From an uncultured Bacteroidaceae bacterium (lineage in GTDB: Bacteria; Bacteroidota; Bacteroidia; Bacteroidales; Bacteroidaceae), in contig CAJOCU010000015.1 in the NCBI GenBank assembly GCA_905233765.1, positions 1 to 59,382 of the forward strand: a DNA stretch of 59,382 nucleotides, given 5' to 3'. The translations under genes and the position numbers were made by a program. The first letter of the stretch is position 1. Every line of letters begins with the position of its first letter. The notes beneath the pieces were generated by a model. The model saw only the letters and a program-made list of their open reading frames with translations. It did not search any database and was not told the origin of the DNA. This document shows positions 14,670 to 23,718 of the stretch, one piece after another.

Positions 14670-15626
14670 ATGACACATCGGATCTACCATAAGATGTTGG
14701 CCGTGTTGACGGGATTGCTGTGCACTTTCTCTGTCCTGGCACAGGAGGAGATGGTGTTTATGCCACAGTGGACGGCGCAGTCCCAGTTTGCGGGCTACTA
14801 TGCTGCCGAGGCGCTTGGCTACTATAGGGAAGCCGGGCTGAAGGTGCGCATCGAACATCCGTCAGCATCCAGCAACAATATCGTTCATCTGCAGAAGGGG
14901 AAGTGCCAGATAGTATCGCTCGACCTGGTTACCGCCATGAATTTGGTTGATGACGGCGTGCCATTGATCAATATCCTTCAGGTCACCCAAAAGAATTGCC
15001 AGATGATTATCGCCCAGAAACCCATCAATACCGTTTCAGACCTGAAGGGAATGCGCATCGGCTGTTCCAAGGCGGGAGCCATAGAAGTGCCGCTGATGAT
15101 GGATGAGTCCCTGAAGCTGGGCATCCAATGGGTGCCGTCAGTGACTTGCGTCAACCTGTTCATCTCCAAAGCTGTCGATGCCATCGTGGGCATGAGCTAC
15201 AACGAGCTCATCCAACTCATCCTGGCGGGGCAGCGTATCCAGAACAACCAAAAGTTATATCTGGGCGACATCGGCTACAATATCCCTCAAGAAGGCCTGT
15301 ATGTGACCACCGACTACTACAAGCGACACAAGGAGGCTGTGAAGGCCTTTTCTGATGCCTCGAAACGCGGATGGGACTGGTGTCGCGAACACCCCGACGA
15401 GGCGTTGGGCATCGTGATGCAGAAGGTACGTGAGAACAATATCACCACCAACCGCGTGGCGCAGCGATGGATGCTGGAGGATATCCTGCGTGCACAGGTG
15501 GGTCCGAAGAGCAAACTGATGCCTTACCACCTCTCGCAGGAGTCGCTCGTCAAGGCGAACCGGCTGCTGCTCCACCAGAAGTCCATAAAAGAGGCGATTC
15601 AATATATCGATTTCGTGCTGCCATGA
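14670..15626 (+). CDS. NMT1/THI5-type periplasmic substrate-binding protein
   Basis: A 318-residue protein with a signal peptide (MLAVLTGLLCTFSVLAQ). The mature part opens FMPQWTAQSQFAGYYAAEAL, then GYYREAGLKVRIEHPSASSN, the pattern of the NMT1/THI5-like (SsuA-type) binding proteins. Later DLKGMRIGCSKAGAIEVPLM and DAIVGMSYNELIQL follow the usual lobe-2 layout. Relatives bind pyrimidine precursors, sulfonates or nitrate. No permease or ATPase of the matching (SsuBC) type follows. Instead the stop codon overlaps the start of a membrane SpoIIE phosphatase gene (ATGA), suggesting the binding protein acts as a ligand sensor for that regulator rather than, or in addition to, feeding a transporter. 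The ligand is unknown. Confidence 0.8.
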   Translation: MTHRIYHKMLAVLTGLLCTFSVLAQEEMVFMPQWTAQSQFAGYYAAEALGYYREAGLKVRIEHPSASSNNIVHLQKGKCQIVSLDLVTAMNLVDDGVPLINILQVTQKNCQMIIAQKPINTVSDLKGMRIGCSKAGAIEVPLMMDESLKLGIQWVPSVTCVNLFISKAVDAIVGMSYNELIQLILAGQRIQNNQKLYLGDIGYNIPQEGLYVTTDYYKRHKEAVKAFSDASKRGWDWCREHPDEALGIVMQKVRENNITTNRVAQRWMLEDILRAQVGPKSKLMPYHLSQESLVKANRLLLHQKSIKEAIQYIDFVLP

Positions 15627-18004
15627 AACTCTTCAGCTCCTATAAAAGGTCCTTCGCATCACGGATCAGCTTCCAGATCATCCTGACGACATTCATCGTC
15701 ATGATAGGTCTCGCGGCCATCATACAGCAGTTTGTGCTTGAGAGCACCCTTGAGAAGGAAGAGGAGCGTGCTCTGGCCATCCTGGATAACACCGAGCAAC
15801 GAATCAACATCATGCTGACAGCCGTGGAAACGGCCGTGAAAAACAATGTCTTCGAGATTGAAGAGGAGATTGAAAATCCCGATGAAATGTACCATGTCTC
15901 ACGCCACTCCGTGGATATCAACCCCACCATCGTCGGGGCAGCCATCGCCTTCGAGCCCTATTTCTATCCCGAGAAAGGTGAACTCTTCTCTCCGTATTCC
16001 TACCGTCTCGGCGACAGCGTCTTCCAGAAGCAGCTGGGAACCAAAGACTACGAGTACCACTCGATGGACTGGTATCTCATCCCGAAGCTGCTGGACAGGG
16101 ACTATTGGAGCGAGCCCTACTACGACGAGGGCGGCGGTGAGCAGCTGATGACCACCTTTTCCCTACCGCTGAAAGACAAGGACGGCCGCTTCTACGGCAT
16201 CGCCACGGCAGACATCTCGCTCCACTGGCTGTCCACGATGATGGATTCCATCAAGACCTACGAACGCTCCTACACGTTCGTCATCGGGCGCGGCGGCGCG
16301 TTCATCACCCATCCTGACAAGGAGGTGCTCGTCGGTGAGACCTGCTTCTCGCTGGCAGAGGAGATTAACGACACCACCGTCAGGAATAACGCCTACCGAC
16401 AGCTGGCGGGTGAAACGGGGATGACCAAGTTCCACGAAAACACCTTCGGCGAATCCTATATCTTCTATAAACCCATCTCCCGCACAGGATGGTCGATGGC
16501 CATCATTTGCGATGCCGACGAGCTATTCAGGTCAGCACGCCACAATGCCATCTATGTGTTCCTCCTAATGCTTACGGGGCTGGTCATCCTCTCGGTCGTC
16601 TGCTACTCCACCATCCGACGTATCAGTCGCCCACTGGAACACTTCACCCATTCAGTAGATGAGATTGCACGCGGCAACCTGAATGCCCGACTGCCTGACA
16701 TCAAGAGCCGCGACGAGATGATGCGCCTGCACGACTCCTTCCAGACCATGCAGACATCCATCAAGCAACAGATGGAGGAGCTGAAGACCATCAACGAGCA
16801 AAAAGGTCGTATCGAAGGTGAACTGCAGATTGCACGCGACATCCAGATGTCCATGCTCCCGAAACAGTTCCCGGCCTACCCTGAACGCGATGACATCGAC
16901 ATCTACGGCATGCTGACACCCGCGAAGGCTGTAGGCGGCGACCTGTATGACTTCTACATCCGCGATGAGAAGCTGTTCTTCTGCATCGGCGACGTGAGCG
17001 GAAAAGGTATCCCGGCAGCCCTGTTGATGGCTACGACACGCGCCCTCTTCCGCTCCATCTCCCGCCATGTGGCATCCACAGATCAGATCGTTGCCCATCT
17101 CAATGATGCGATGACCAGCAATAACGACTACAGCATGTTCGTGACACTCTTCGTGGGCATCCTGGACCTACCCACGGGGCGCCTTCGCTACTGCAATGCC
17201 GGCCACGATGCACCTCTGCTCATCGGCTCCGGCATCGGCCTCCTGCCCACGGAATCCAACATCCCCATCGGCGTCATGCCGGGATGGAAATATGTATCAC
17301 AGGAGGCGCTGATAGACCCGTACACCACCATCTTCCTTTATACCGACGGACTGACCGAGGCGGAGGACTGCCAACAGGCCCTCTTCGGCGAGGAGCGCGT
17401 CATTGACACGGCCCGCAAGGCGCTGGCCGACGGACAGCAACAACCGCAGGCGCTCATCGAACGAATGATGGCTGCCACGCAGGCGTTCGTGGCTGGGGCA
17501 CAGCAAAGCGACGACCTGACGATGCTGGCCATCCAATATACCAAGGAGCATCTGGACGTGCGCTTTCAGCGCAGCATCACCCTGCCCAACGATGTCCAGG
17601 CCGTGCCGCAGCTGACAGCGTTCGTGGAGAGTGTCTGTGAGGCCGTGGGCTTTGACATGAGCACCGCCATGCAGCTGCAGCTGGCCATAGAGGAGGCTGT
17701 CGTCAATGTGATGAACTACGCCTACGCCCCCGGCAAACACGGGGATATCAATATCGAAGCACAAGCCAATGACGTGCGGCTGAAATTCATCATCATCGAC
17801 CGCGGCACGTCTTTCGACCCCACGGACAAAGAAGAGGTGGACACCTCACTCTCCGCCGAGGAGCGTCCCATCGGCGGACTCGGAATCCATCTGATCCGCA
17901 CCATCATGGATTCCATCAACTACGAACGCGTCAACGGTCAGAACATCCTCACCCTTCGCAAGAATTTCGACCAGCCTGCGGTCAACAGCCCCATAGTTGA
18001 TTAG
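15623..18004 (+). CDS. Membrane sensor SpoIIE-type serine phosphatase with C-terminal HATPase (anti-sigma kinase-like) domain
   Basis: A 793-residue protein. The start at 15623 overlaps the upstream stop as ATGA. Layout: TM1 ~14-36; periplasmic Cache-like region ~37-300; TM2 ~309-330; HAMP ~331-385 (RISRPLEHFTHSVDEIARGN); coiled coil; SpoIIE/PP2C phosphatase ~400-640 with GGDLYDFY, GDVSGKGIPAALLM, TDGLTEAED and DDLTMLAI supplying the metal-binding acids; RsbW-like HATPase ~655-793 with IEEAVVNVMNYAY (N box), DRGTSFDP (G1) and GGLGIHLIRTIMD (G2). Such proteins control partner-switching: the phosphatase activates an anti-anti-sigma (STAS) protein and the HATPase domain can phosphorylate it or bind a sigma factor. 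No STAS or sigma gene is in the window, so the target is encoded elsewhere. Confidence 0.88.
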   Translation: MKLFSSYKRSFASRISFQIILTTFIVMIGLAAIIQQFVLESTLEKEEERALAILDNTEQRINIMLTAVETAVKNNVFEIEEEIENPDEMYHVSRHSVDINPTIVGAAIAFEPYFYPEKGELFSPYSYRLGDSVFQKQLGTKDYEYHSMDWYLIPKLLDRDYWSEPYYDEGGGEQLMTTFSLPLKDKDGRFYGIATADISLHWLSTMMDSIKTYERSYTFVIGRGGAFITHPDKEVLVGETCFSLAEEINDTTVRNNAYRQLAGETGMTKFHENTFGESYIFYKPISRTGWSMAIICDADELFRSARHNAIYVFLLMLTGLVILSVVCYSTIRRISRPLEHFTHSVDEIARGNLNARLPDIKSRDEMMRLHDSFQTMQTSIKQQMEELKTINEQKGRIEGELQIARDIQMSMLPKQFPAYPERDDIDIYGMLTPAKAVGGDLYDFYIRDEKLFFCIGDVSGKGIPAALLMATTRALFRSISRHVASTDQIVAHLNDAMTSNNDYSMFVTLFVGILDLPTGRLRYCNAGHDAPLLIGSGIGLLPTESNIPIGVMPGWKYVSQEALIDPYTTIFLYTDGLTEAEDCQQALFGEERVIDTARKALADGQQQPQALIERMMAATQAFVAGAQQSDDLTMLAIQYTKEHLDVRFQRSITLPNDVQAVPQLTAFVESVCEAVGFDMSTAMQLQLAIEEAVVNVMNYAYAPGKHGDINIEAQANDVRLKFIIIDRGTSFDPTDKEEVDTSLSAEERPIGGLGIHLIRTIMDSINYERVNGQNILTLRKNFDQPAVNSPIVD

Positions 18005-18330
18005 GCTTCTGACTCCCCCTTTCATCTTACAATCGTTAGAGGGTGGGGTGTGAAAGATGCTTTGTTGACGGAGCGTGGGCTCGTAGAATAAATTGGCAAA
18101 GTAAAAAGGATTGGGAAAGATGAAGGTTGCTTTTTGAAGCAGGAATGTGGGGAAATGTGGCCTTATCACCATATTTATTGGACGAATGGCCATGTTTTGT
18201 CAGTTTTTCTGTAACTTTGCATCGCAAAGTTTTCAAGAACACGGAGCGCGAAGAAAGATCAAAATAGAAATAAACACAATGATAAAGATGAATAAAAGAC
18301 GGTACGAGAGGCTGGCGGTGAGGGTTATAG
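18005..18330. other. Gene-free stretch with a palindrome over a promoter-like element
   Basis: About 325 bases between the SpoIIE stop and the T9SS remnant hold no convincing gene. At 18212-18219 TAACTTTG resembles a -7 box. It overlaps a palindrome (aactttgc, atc, gcaaagtt; about 18213-18231), so an operator or short hairpin is possible. No good -33 TTTG sits at the expected distance. The beginning (about 18013-18050) has a C-run/G-run pair (ctcccccttt ... agagggtgggg) that could be a decayed copy of the GC-rich repeat. Confidence 0.4.
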
Positions 18331-18480
18331 CCCTCCAGCAACGGCATCAGCACGATTGTCGCTGATGCCAGTGACGACTCCGACAGGTGGACAATCCAAG
18401 GCTTTAAGATAGGACGCAGGCCTACACAGCCGGGTATCTATATCCATCATGGAGAAAAGATAATTATACTGGAAAAATGA
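18331..18480 (+). pseudogene. Remnant C-terminus of a T9SS-exported protein
   Basis: In the frame 18331-18480 the translation, 49 residues after a stop, includes [33 protein letters not shown] and [14 protein letters not shown], ending at TGA. This follows the type IX sorting domain of the window's first gene (WYDLSGRKI ... RGIYIHDGRKILVK). There is no start codon or enzyme part: TAG lies directly upstream in frame, and the bases just before continue the theme in another frame, as expected after a frameshift. It is the decayed end of a lost surface protein. Its TGA overlaps the ATG of the next gene, so the ABC gene may use the remnant's sequence as leader. Confidence 0.65.
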
Positions 18481-21290
18481 AAAAGATTATCAACTGGATG
18501 CTTGCCGTCACCCTCGTTTGCGGCGCAATAGTGCTGACGGGGTGTACATCCCTGACGGAGAGCTTCACCAACAACTTGATAGCCGAGGACCGCTACAAGA
18601 TGATTCTCGATGGTCTGCAGGTGACGCTGCTCATCACGCTCTGCGCTGCTGTATTAGGCACGCTGCTGGGCGGACTGGTGTGTTGGATGCGCATGAACTG
18701 CCGCCGGTGGCTGCGACAAACGGCCAGGGGGTATATCGAGCTGATGCGCGGCACGCCCGTGTTGGTGCTGCTTATGCTGATGTACTATGTGGTGATGGCA
18801 CCGCTGGATGCTACGGGCATCGTGGTGGCTATCGTCACCTTCGCCATGAACACGGCGGCCTACATCAGCGAGATGCTGCGCACAACCATTCAGGGTATCG
18901 ACCGTGGACAGACCGAGGCGGGATTGGCATTAGGCTTCACCGGACGGCAGACGTTCTTCAAGATTGTGCTGCCACAGGTCGTCAAGGCGGTGATGCCCGT
19001 CTATCAGGGCGAGGTGGTGAGTTTGCTGAAGGGCACGAGTATTGTGGGCTACATCGCTGTGACCGACATGACGCGAGCCTCCGACCTGATACGCTCGCGC
19101 ACGTTCGATGCCTTCTTCCCGCTCATCGTGACGGCTATTATTTATTTCCTTATGGCATGGCTCATCGGGCTGCTGCTACAAAGTCTCGTTCAGCGTCAGC
19201 GTGTGAAGGCTATCGCTGCAGCGGTGGCGCTGACATTGTTTGGCATGATGGGCTTCATGACCTCATTAGCGGAGGGTGGCGAGGAAACCGCCACGCACAC
19301 TGATGGCCAGTCAGATGTTCCGCCAGTATTCCAGGCACTGAACGGCAAGAATGTGGGTGTGATTATCGGTAGCATTCAGGACATAGCCGTCACCGACATG
19401 GCTCCCGATGCCAACATCCTGCGCATGACCAGTCAGACGGACCTGCTGGCAGCCTTAGAGAACGGCAAAGTGGATGCGGCGGGTAGTGAAAGTCTGACGC
19501 TGATGTTCAACAAGAAGCTGCTTGAAAAGGTGGATTCTGTGGGCGCAGAACTTGCACCGATTCCGATAGGAGCCTGCTACCGACTGGACAATACCGAATT
19601 GCAGCAGGACTTCAACAGCTTCCTGGCTGAAATCCGTCGTGATGGTACCTACCAGCAGATTCTGGATCGCTGGAGCAATGCCGACGACCCCTCGACCATG
19701 GACATTCCCCAACAACGTAGCACGGGGCGCACCCTGCGCGTGGCCACCTATCCGGCCATGCCGCCGTTCAATTACATCAATCATGGAAAGCTGTCAGGTC
19801 TGGAGCCGGAACTGCTGACGGAATGGGCCAACCGACGAAACTGGCAACTGGAGTACCTCATCATGGACTTTGCTGCACAGATACCTGCCGTGCAGACAGG
19901 TAAAGCCGATATGGCCATGGGAGCCATCAGTATCACTGAAGAGCGACAGAAGCAGGTGCTGTTCTCCGACGGCTATATCGATTCACACATCGTGCTGATG
20001 ACGCGAAAGGGAGAGGCCAATATACTCACAGAACCCCAACAGACCCATCCCCTGCCCCTCCCTAGGGAGGGGAGTGGTTACCTTTGGTGGGTTATGGCTC
20101 TCATTATAATAATATGTGGCGGTGCGTGGCTTATCCTTCGTTATCGCAAGCGCACCACCCAGACGACGGTAGAAAACTCTCAACCTTCAACTCTCCGATC
20201 GCCCCAACGGGACGCTCCACAGGAGAACTCTCAACTCATCACGGTCTCTCACCTCCAGAAAAGTTACGGCTCCTTCAAAGTTCTGCGCGACATCAATACA
20301 GAAGTGCATCGCGGCGAGGTAATCTCCCTCATCGGTCCTTCGGGTACGGGCAAGAGTACCTTCATGCGATGTCTGAACTTGCTGGAACAGCCCACGAGTG
20401 GTAGCATCATCGTTGATGACGAGGACATCCTCGCCAAGGGCTATCCCGTCAACAGGCTGCGCCAGAAGATGGGAATGGTGTTCCAGAATTTTAATCTCTT
20501 TGGGCATAAGACGGTGCTGGAGAACGTCATCTTTGCGCCCTGCCAGCTGCACCACATGCCAGAGGAAGAGGCACGCGAGGAAGGGCTGGCATTGTTGCGG
20601 AAGGTGGGGCTGGCAGAGAAGGCCGATGTCTATCCCTCGAGCCTCTCCGGCGGACAGAAACAGCGTGTGGCCATCGCCCGTGCCTTAGCCATGAAGCCCG
20701 ACGTCATCCTCTTCGACGAACCTACATCGGCCCTCGACCCCACGATGGTGGGAGAAGTGCTTAGCGTTATCCGCCAGTTGGCCAAGGAGGGCATGACCAT
20801 GCTCATCGTCACCCACGAGATGAAGTTCGCCCACGATGTCTCTACGCGCATCTTCTTCATGCACGACGGCTACATCTACGAGGACGGCTCGCCCGAGCAG
20901 ATCTTTGAGAATCCTGTGCACAGCGCCACCAAGGCTTTCATCCAGCGCATCCGTAAGGAGTGGTTCCAGATAGACGGTCCCGACTTCGACTTCCTGGGTA
21001 TGCACTCTACGATGGCTGCCTTCTGTCACAAGTACGGCATCGCCGAGAAACTGGAGACGGCAGAGCGGCTGACAGACCAAATGCTCAACGGCCCGATGGC
21101 TCAGTATCGTCCCATCACCGTCCGCATCACCCACAGCGAACAGTCGGGCGTTACCGCCCTCGACTTCATGGTGGAGCAGATGACCGCCACTCCGCTGAGT
21201 GACGCACAGCGCAGCACGCTCTCTACAGAGTGCCGTCAGGTGATAGAAGAACCCACCAAACGAGGTTTCCGCGTGAAACTGATTATCTAA
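18477..21290 (+). CDS. Single-chain polar amino-acid ABC importer: permease, binding lobes and ATPase fused
   Basis: A 937-residue protein. Residues 1-25 look like a lipoprotein signal (IVLTGCTSL). A HisM/GlnP-type permease follows at ~40-245, with [18 protein letters not shown] and the coupling motif region [16 protein letters not shown]. Next come two binding-protein parts. Residues ~285-402 ([12 protein letters not shown] ... [19 protein letters not shown]) match the second lobe and C-terminus of SBP_bac_3. Residues ~418-512 ([15 protein letters not shown] ... [17 protein letters not shown]) match its first lobe. A TM segment lies at ~535-556, then a GlnQ-type ATPase at ~585-830 ([33 protein letters not shown]). 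The last ~110 residues are unassigned, with a faint likeness to HATPase domains. A GC-rich repeat copy encodes [12 protein letters not shown] just before the TM segment. Confidence 0.85.
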   Translation: MKKIINWMLAVTLVCGAIVLTGCTSLTESFTNNLIAEDRYKMILDGLQVTLLITLCAAVLGTLLGGLVCWMRMNCRRWLRQTARGYIELMRGTPVLVLLMLMYYVVMAPLDATGIVVAIVTFAMNTAAYISEMLRTTIQGIDRGQTEAGLALGFTGRQTFFKIVLPQVVKAVMPVYQGEVVSLLKGTSIVGYIAVTDMTRASDLIRSRTFDAFFPLIVTAIIYFLMAWLIGLLLQSLVQRQRVKAIAAAVALTLFGMMGFMTSLAEGGEETATHTDGQSDVPPVFQALNGKNVGVIIGSIQDIAVTDMAPDANILRMTSQTDLLAALENGKVDAAGSESLTLMFNKKLLEKVDSVGAELAPIPIGACYRLDNTELQQDFNSFLAEIRRDGTYQQILDRWSNADDPSTMDIPQQRSTGRTLRVATYPAMPPFNYINHGKLSGLEPELLTEWANRRNWQLEYLIMDFAAQIPAVQTGKADMAMGAISITEERQKQVLFSDGYIDSHIVLMTRKGEANILTEPQQTHPLPLPREGSGYLWWVMALIIIICGGAWLILRYRKRTTQTTVENSQPSTLRSPQRDAPQENSQLITVSHLQKSYGSFKVLRDINTEVHRGEVISLIGPSGTGKSTFMRCLNLLEQPTSGSIIVDDEDILAKGYPVNRLRQKMGMVFQNFNLFGHKTVLENVIFAPCQLHHMPEEEAREEGLALLRKVGLAEKADVYPSSLSGGQKQRVAIARALAMKPDVILFDEPTSALDPTMVGEVLSVIRQLAKEGMTMLIVTHEMKFAHDVSTRIFFMHDGYIYEDGSPEQIFENPVHSATKAFIQRIRKEWFQIDGPDFDFLGMHSTMAAFCHKYGIAEKLETAERLTDQMLNGPMAQYRPITVRITHSEQSGVTALDFMVEQMTATPLSDAQRSTLSTECRQVIEEPTKRGFRVKLII
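20037..20079. repeat. GC-rich dispersed repeat copy inside the ABC importer gene
   Basis: The sequence cagacccatcccctgcccct, ccctagggaggggag has the same form as the junction arms in the SusCD operon (agaccca, C-rich run, turn, G-rich run). It is in frame, encodes [14 protein letters not shown], and lies between the first-lobe domain and the TM segment. Nearby at 20166-20240 is a microrepeat-like stretch (actctcaac repeats) that encodes the linker before the ATPase. Confidence 0.75.
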
Positions 21291-21303
21291 AATTCAATGT
21301 AAA

Positions 21304-21903
21304 ATGAAACGAGGTTTGGTATCTCAAAAGATGCTGTTGCTGTGCGCGTGTGCCGCGCTGGAGGCCAGGGGCGATCTGGTTCGCCTTGACCCTGCCATCC
21401 GCAGGGCTTTGGACGGCGGCGTGACCGTCAATGAGTTGAAAGATGCGTTCTCGCAGCTCTATGCCTATACGGGCTTCCCCCGTTCGCTGAATGCGTTGGG
21501 TGTACTGGAACGGGTGATAGGTGAGCGCAAGGCACAGGGCATTGAGGACCGCGAAGGCAAGGCCTTTGTGCGTCCCGCTGCATGGGACGATGCTACATTG
21601 GCGCTGAAACTGGGCACTGAGATGCAGACGCGCGACGAGGGCGGCACACCCTGGGACTACACCTTCTGTCCGCAGGCCGACTACTACATGAAGTCGCATC
21701 TCTTCGGCGACATCTATGCCTCCGACCTGCTCACCCCCGCCGAGCGAGAACTGGTCACCGTCGCGGCCCTCAGCGCCATGGACGGCGTGGAACCGCAGTT
21801 CGAAGGGCACAAGGTGTGTGCCGTATTCATGGGAAATACTAAAGAGCAGGTGGAAGATCTCTGCCAATGGCTTCTTCAGGGCTCGGTCTCGCCTTCGATG
21901 TAG
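21304..21903 (+). CDS. Carboxymuconolactone decarboxylase (AhpD-like) family protein
   Basis: A 199-residue protein made of two similar helical halves. LYAYTGFPRSLNALGVLERV in the first half and LTPAERELVTVAALSAMDGV in the second are characteristic of the CMD family, and DEGGTPWDYTFCPQ in between fits the two-repeat subgroup. Family members include 4-carboxymuconolactone decarboxylase and AhpD-like peroxidase partners, but the AhpD CxxC pair is not seen here, so a redox role is unlikely and the substrate is unknown. The gene starts 13 bases after the ABC importer gene and its last 28 bases overlap the convergent lpxH-like gene. Confidence 0.75.
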   Translation: MKRGLVSQKMLLLCACAALEARGDLVRLDPAIRRALDGGVTVNELKDAFSQLYAYTGFPRSLNALGVLERVIGERKAQGIEDREGKAFVRPAAWDDATLALKLGTEMQTRDEGGTPWDYTFCPQADYYMKSHLFGDIYASDLLTPAERELVTVAALSAMDGVEPQFEGHKVCAVFMGNTKEQVEDLCQWLLQGSVSPSM

Positions 21904-22640
21904 TTCTCCATCCACAGCTGGTTGCCATCGAAGACGGCATAGGTGAACTGCGTGATCCAGTCGCCGAGGATGCAGACGCGGGTGGTGTGGGAGAGCATCA
22001 GGTCAAGCTCGATGTGGCGATGGCCGAAGAGGAAGTAGTTGACGTTGGTGTGTGTGCGCAGGTAGTCCTTGGCAAAGAGCACCAGATGCTCCTTGTTCTC
22101 GCCCAGATAGCGCGGCGTGTTCTCGCCCTCGTGCAGTTTGCGGCTGTGAGCTGCCCAACGCAGGCCCACATCGAGGCCCCAGCGTGGATGCACGCTGGCA
22201 AAGAGGATCTGACAGATGCGATTGTGGAAGAGGAAACGCAGAAACTTGAACTTCGGGTCGGGGTCGCCCAGACCGTCGCCATGTGCCAGGAAGAAAACCT
22301 TGTCGGCAAGCTCCAGCGTGACAGGTTTGCGGTGCATGATGACGCCACACTCTCGCTCCAGATAGTCGTATGCCCACATGTCGTGGTTGCCGGTGAAGAA
22401 GTGCACCTCCACGCCCAGGTCCGTCAGCTCGCTCACCTTTCCTAGAAAGCGCGTGAACCCCTTGGGCACCGCGAGCTTGTACTCATGCCAGAAGTCGAAC
22501 ATATCGCCCATGAGATACACGGCTCCCGCCTTGTCCTTGATACTGTCCAGAAAACGCACCAGACGGCGTTCCTGCATACGACCATGCTTGATGGCGCGAC
22601 TGCCCAAGTGGGCGTCTGAAAGGAAATATATTGGCTTCAT
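21876..22640 (-). CDS. lpxH: UDP-2,3-diacylglucosamine diphosphatase (LpxH-type)
   Basis: A 254-residue calcineurin-type metallophosphoesterase. The metal-binding motifs appear in order: FLSDAHLGS, YLMGDMFDFWHEY, FFTGNHDMW, LAHGDG and LFGHRHIE. The LpxH-type cap is suggested by FHNRICQILFASVHPRWGL. LpxH hydrolyses UDP-2,3-diacyl-GlcN to lipid X in lipid A synthesis at the inner membrane. It is last in the minus-strand operon GT2-radC-DUF59-lpxH and overlaps the end of the convergent CMD gene. In Bacteroidota this subgroup is the usual LpxH replacement; the exact substrate is inferred. Confidence 0.8.
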   Translation of the reverse strand: MKPIYFLSDAHLGSRAIKHGRMQERRLVRFLDSIKDKAGAVYLMGDMFDFWHEYKLAVPKGFTRFLGKVSELTDLGVEVHFFTGNHDMWAYDYLERECGVIMHRKPVTLELADKVFFLAHGDGLGDPDPKFKFLRFLFHNRICQILFASVHPRWGLDVGLRWAAHSRKLHEGENTPRYLGENKEHLVLFAKDYLRTHTNVNYFLFGHRHIELDLMLSHTTRVCILGDWITQFTYAVFDGNQLWMENYIEGETEP

Positions 22641-22674
22641 AGCTTATATCGTTTAGCGTTTAATCGTTTAGCGT
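22641..22674. repeat. Short tandem microrepeat between DUF59 and lpxH genes
   Basis: The spacer reads cgtttagcgtttaatcgttt, agcgtttaa: about three copies of an 8-9 base unit. It resembles other microrepeats at gene junctions in this window (gttattac at 7050-7075 and 11265-11300). No other signal is seen in it. Confidence 0.55.
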
Positions 22675-22989
22675 TTAAAGGAGTCCCAGTTCGAGTTTGG
22701 CTTCTTCGGTCATCAGGTCTTGCGACCATTCGGGTTCGAAGACGAGGTTGACGTTGACGGTGGTGAGGCCTTCGATGCTTTCCAGCTTTTGGCGCACGTC
22801 CTCGATGATGAAGTCGGCCATGGGGCACGAGGGGGCTGTCATGGTCATATCCACGTCGAGCTGTGTGAGGTCGTCGTTGAGCTCGATGCGGTAGATGAGC
22901 CCCAGATCATAGACATTCACGGGTATCTCAGGGTCATAGACCGTCTTCAGAAGTTCCACGACTTTCTCTTCCACTTCTATTTTTTTCAT
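22675..22989 (-). CDS. DUF59/MIP18-family iron-sulfur assembly factor
   Basis: A 104-residue protein starting at 22989 (MKKIEVEEKVVELL). KTVYDPEIPVNVYDLGLIY is the hallmark of the DUF59 (SufT/PaaD) family, followed by MTMTAPSCPMADFI with the conserved cysteine, and NLVFEPEW near the end. Members help deliver Fe-S clusters to target proteins. The gene lies between radC and lpxH on the minus strand, 44 bases after radC. Single-domain, usual length. Confidence 0.85.
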   Translation of the reverse strand: MKKIEVEEKVVELLKTVYDPEIPVNVYDLGLIYRIELNDDLTQLDVDMTMTAPSCPMADFIIEDVRQKLESIEGLTTVNVNLVFEPEWSQDLMTEEAKLELGLL

Positions 22990-23033
22990 TGTATTTCTCA
23001 ATTATTCATTATTCATTTTTCAGTCTTGCACTC

Positions 23034-23717
23034 CTATATTTTCCCCTCCTCCTTATAGCTGTAGTAATCGCCGTCAGTGACGATGACGTGGTCGAGGAAC
23101 TTCAGGTTCATCACCTTGCAGGCGCGCTGGAGGGTCTCGGTGAGACGGTCGTCGTCTAGCGAGGGCTGTCTGCTGCCCGAGGGATGATTGTGCACGAGAG
23201 CCAGGGTGGGGGCTTGGCGGATGAGGGCCTCGCGTAGGACGAGGCGCGTATCGACTTGTGTGCTGGTGATGCCTCCCTTACTCACGAGGAAGGGAGGCCC
23301 TTCGAGGCTGTTGTCGGCACGCAGATAGAGGGCGTAGCTCTCCTCGTGGGCGAGGTCGCGCATACGCGGGTGCATAATCTGATAGATGTCCACGCTACTC
23401 TGCACATAGCGTTTCTCCTCGGCAGCCTCCATCATGCGGCGCTTGCCCAGTTCACAAGCGGCGAGAATGCTGACGGCCTTGGCAGGGCCTAAACCTTTGT
23501 AGCGTTTCGTCAGGTCGTTGAGCGAGAGTCGGCTGAGTGTCTTCAGGCTCCCGTCGCAGTCGGCCAACAGCCGTTGGCAGAGCTGTACAGCAGTCTCCTC
23601 TGTGTTGCCCGAGCCAATGAGGATTGCCAATAACTCAGCGGGCGAGAGTGCGGCAGCACCCTGCTCCATCAGCCGCTCGCGTGGCCGCTCATCTATGGGA
23701 AGTTCCTTTATATTCAT
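23034..23717 (-). CDS. radC: RadC-family JAB-domain protein
   Basis: A 227-residue protein from 23717 (MNIKELPIDERPRERL). An N-terminal helix-hairpin-helix-like UPF0758 region (LSPAELLAILIGSG, YKGLGPAKAVSILA) is followed by a JAB/MPN metalloprotease-like domain with LVHNHPSGSRQPSLDD, the HxHPSG...D zinc site. RadC was named as a DNA repair protein, but its true role is unsettled. Only one base separates the stop of the GT2 gene from this start, so the two are coupled. The longer upstream start would overlap the GT2 coding region and is not preferred. Confidence 0.88.
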   Translation of the reverse strand: MNIKELPIDERPRERLMEQGAAALSPAELLAILIGSGNTEETAVQLCQRLLADCDGSLKTLSRLSLNDLTKRYKGLGPAKAVSILAACELGKRRMMEAAEEKRYVQSSVDIYQIMHPRMRDLAHEESYALYLRADNSLEGPPFLVSKGGITSTQVDTRLVLREALIRQAPTLALVHNHPSGSRQPSLDDDRLTETLQRACKVMNLKFLDHVIVTDGDYYSYKEEGKI

Positions 23718-23718
23718 T

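Noticed and set aside
18147..18365. Small ORF of 72 codons in the gap before the ABC importer
   Set aside because: No homology-like pattern, and its 3' half overlaps the T9SS remnant in a different frame; it looks like chance reading through decayed sequence.
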